A DNA stretch of 20,940 bases from Ophiothrix spiculata (Eukaryota; Echinodermata; Ophiuroidea; Amphilepidida; Ophiotrichidae): the NCBI GenBank assembly GCA_000969725.1, contig JXSR01S072746.1; one strand, given 5' to 3'. A model generated the notes under the pieces. That model ran no database searches. It saw nothing but the letters and a program-made list of their open reading frames with translations, and had not been told where the DNA came from. Below are positions 19,878-20,940 of the stretch, piece after piece (position 1 is the first letter of the stretch; the number at the start of each line of letters is the position of its first letter). The position numbers and the translations under genes are program-made.

Positions 19878-20665
19878 TGTGATTGAAATAGAAAAATGGA
19901 AAATAATAATAACTAAATTTCTTTCTCTTTTGAATAAAATACCTATCAAGTATACAAGCCCAATTGTTAAATTCCCTATTGCCATAAAAATGTGGAATTG
20001 GATTAATTCCATTTGAACATTTAAGTGCTCTGTAAAAAGATTCGATGATATTCCATAATTTAAACCGCTTGAGGAGTTTTTACAGCAAACGATATATCAA
20101 ATCAAATCCAACCTGTTCAATGCAATTATGCTTCACAATATTTGTAGAAATTGTAGAATTCTATGGATCTGGACTAATTATATACTTTCATAAGAATAAA
20201 AGTCAAGCACACCTTCAGCAAAGACAAAATCACTCAAGGGTATTTCCAATTCCATTTGAAAAATCCAATTTATTATAAACCTCTCCCAGAATTGAGTAAA
20301 AATGTAAATTACTTCACACTGTTCATTTGAAATCTCATGTAAACCCTGAATATTTTTCCATCTAAAAGAAGAAGTTGCGAGGAGAAAAGAGAAACAGCAT
20401 GCTTCGATTATCAAATTAAGCAATCGATGCAAGGATATGGTGGCTGACAAGATACCAATATCCATTCATGCATTCATTCATCAAAATGGTGAGATGGGGG
20501 GAAAATGTGAGCTGAATTGTAAATGTCATTAGAGTTATCATCTTTAAAAACACCAACTCCTGGCAACAATTCTCACAATTTAATTGGATGGGAGAATCGT
20601 TTCAAATCCTGCATGATGTAAATGAGAATGGAATTGATGATATAGGATGGAATACAGATTTATCT
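19878..20665 (-). repeat. Block B' (inverted partner of block B)
   Basis: Reverse complement of about 18075-18855. It lies to the right of A', not to the left as a simple inverted duplication would require. The best-conserved part is 20229-20364. Confidence 0.8.
20178..20465 (-). pseudogene. Leucine-rich-repeat gene fragment, right copy
   Basis: Minus-strand counterpart of the LRR fragment at 18364-18453. The frame contains NIQGLHEISNEQCEVIYIF and continues through FWERFIINWIF to a stop at the low-coordinate end, because the TGA of the left copy is TGG here. One base is missing in the GGAAATAAT segment, which breaks the LRR frame just upstream of NIQ. The first part of the 95-codon open frame, with its ATG, corresponds to non-coding sequence in the partner, so the ORF as a whole should not be taken as a protein. 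Function cannot be inferred beyond descent from an LRR gene. Confidence 0.45.
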
Positions 20666-20940
20666 CGTGTTTTTGCCCCACAATGTAAGAGAAGTGGTCG
20701 GCAAGGTACTTTCTTTTTACTATGGAAGAATCTTACAGAAATGAGCAGACAATTAATATGGTCGTTCAGGACTATAAGGCAGATCTACTAATTCAAATAT
20801 ATGTACATACAACCTTCCAGCATCAAAATAGATTGAAGTGATATTGTATGATTAATGGAAGTATCTAATATGCTTTTATAATTGAACATTCTCTGTTCTA
20901 CTTTGTACAACAGCTTTGTCATTATTGATTCTATGCAAGG
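20666..20940. other. Window edge, no gene seen
   Basis: Similarity to the left block fades here. The plus-strand open frame at 20588-20791 starts inside block B' and has no recognised motif. Confidence 0.4.

Noticed and set aside
1..20940. tRNA, rRNA, CRISPR, bacterial operon or viral genes
   Set aside because: No characteristic motifs, arrays or long coding frames were found on either strand.

Overview
The window looks like nuclear DNA from an animal, most likely a marine invertebrate. It is strongly A+T-rich, crowded with short non-autonomous DNA transposons, and its only credible coding signals are small exons split by introns. I could not name the species or phylum. No rRNA, tRNA, CRISPR array, prokaryotic operon or viral gene is visible, and almost every open frame over 60 codons is a chance frame or lies inside a repeat.

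Left part (1-10.2 kb): intergenic or intronic DNA carrying repeats. Two inverted copies of one 327-329 bp hAT-like element lie here, each with a perfect 8-bp target duplication; the second is nested in the middle of a palindromic MITE. A diverged 422-428 bp tandem duplication lies at 4.8-5.6 kb. Two members of a family with GTGA...TCAC ends lie at 6.1 and 8.5 kb, and a third at 13.3 kb. A 532-bp element with an 18-bp inverted terminus lies at 9.6-10.15 kb.

Middle part (10.8-15.5 kb): five short minus-strand open segments can be joined through splice-like sites with matching phases into one 146-codon frame without stops. This is the best candidate protein-coding gene. The element insertions in this stretch all fall in the predicted introns. 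I do not recognise the protein.

Right part (15.7-20.9 kb): an 870-bp mariner-like element with 199-bp inverted termini, then a large diverged inverted duplication. Two blocks, A (about 17.4-17.7 kb) and B (about 18.1-18.85 kb), recur inverted at about 19.43-19.79 and 19.88-20.67 kb, but in the order A-B...A'-B' rather than A-B...B'-A'. Block B carries broken pieces of a leucine-rich-repeat gene. A separate palindromic MITE sits between the two halves.

Nothing here amounts to a new multi-gene system. The points most worth checking are the phase-linked exon chain, the nested transposon, the GTGA-ended family and the permuted inverted LRR duplication.
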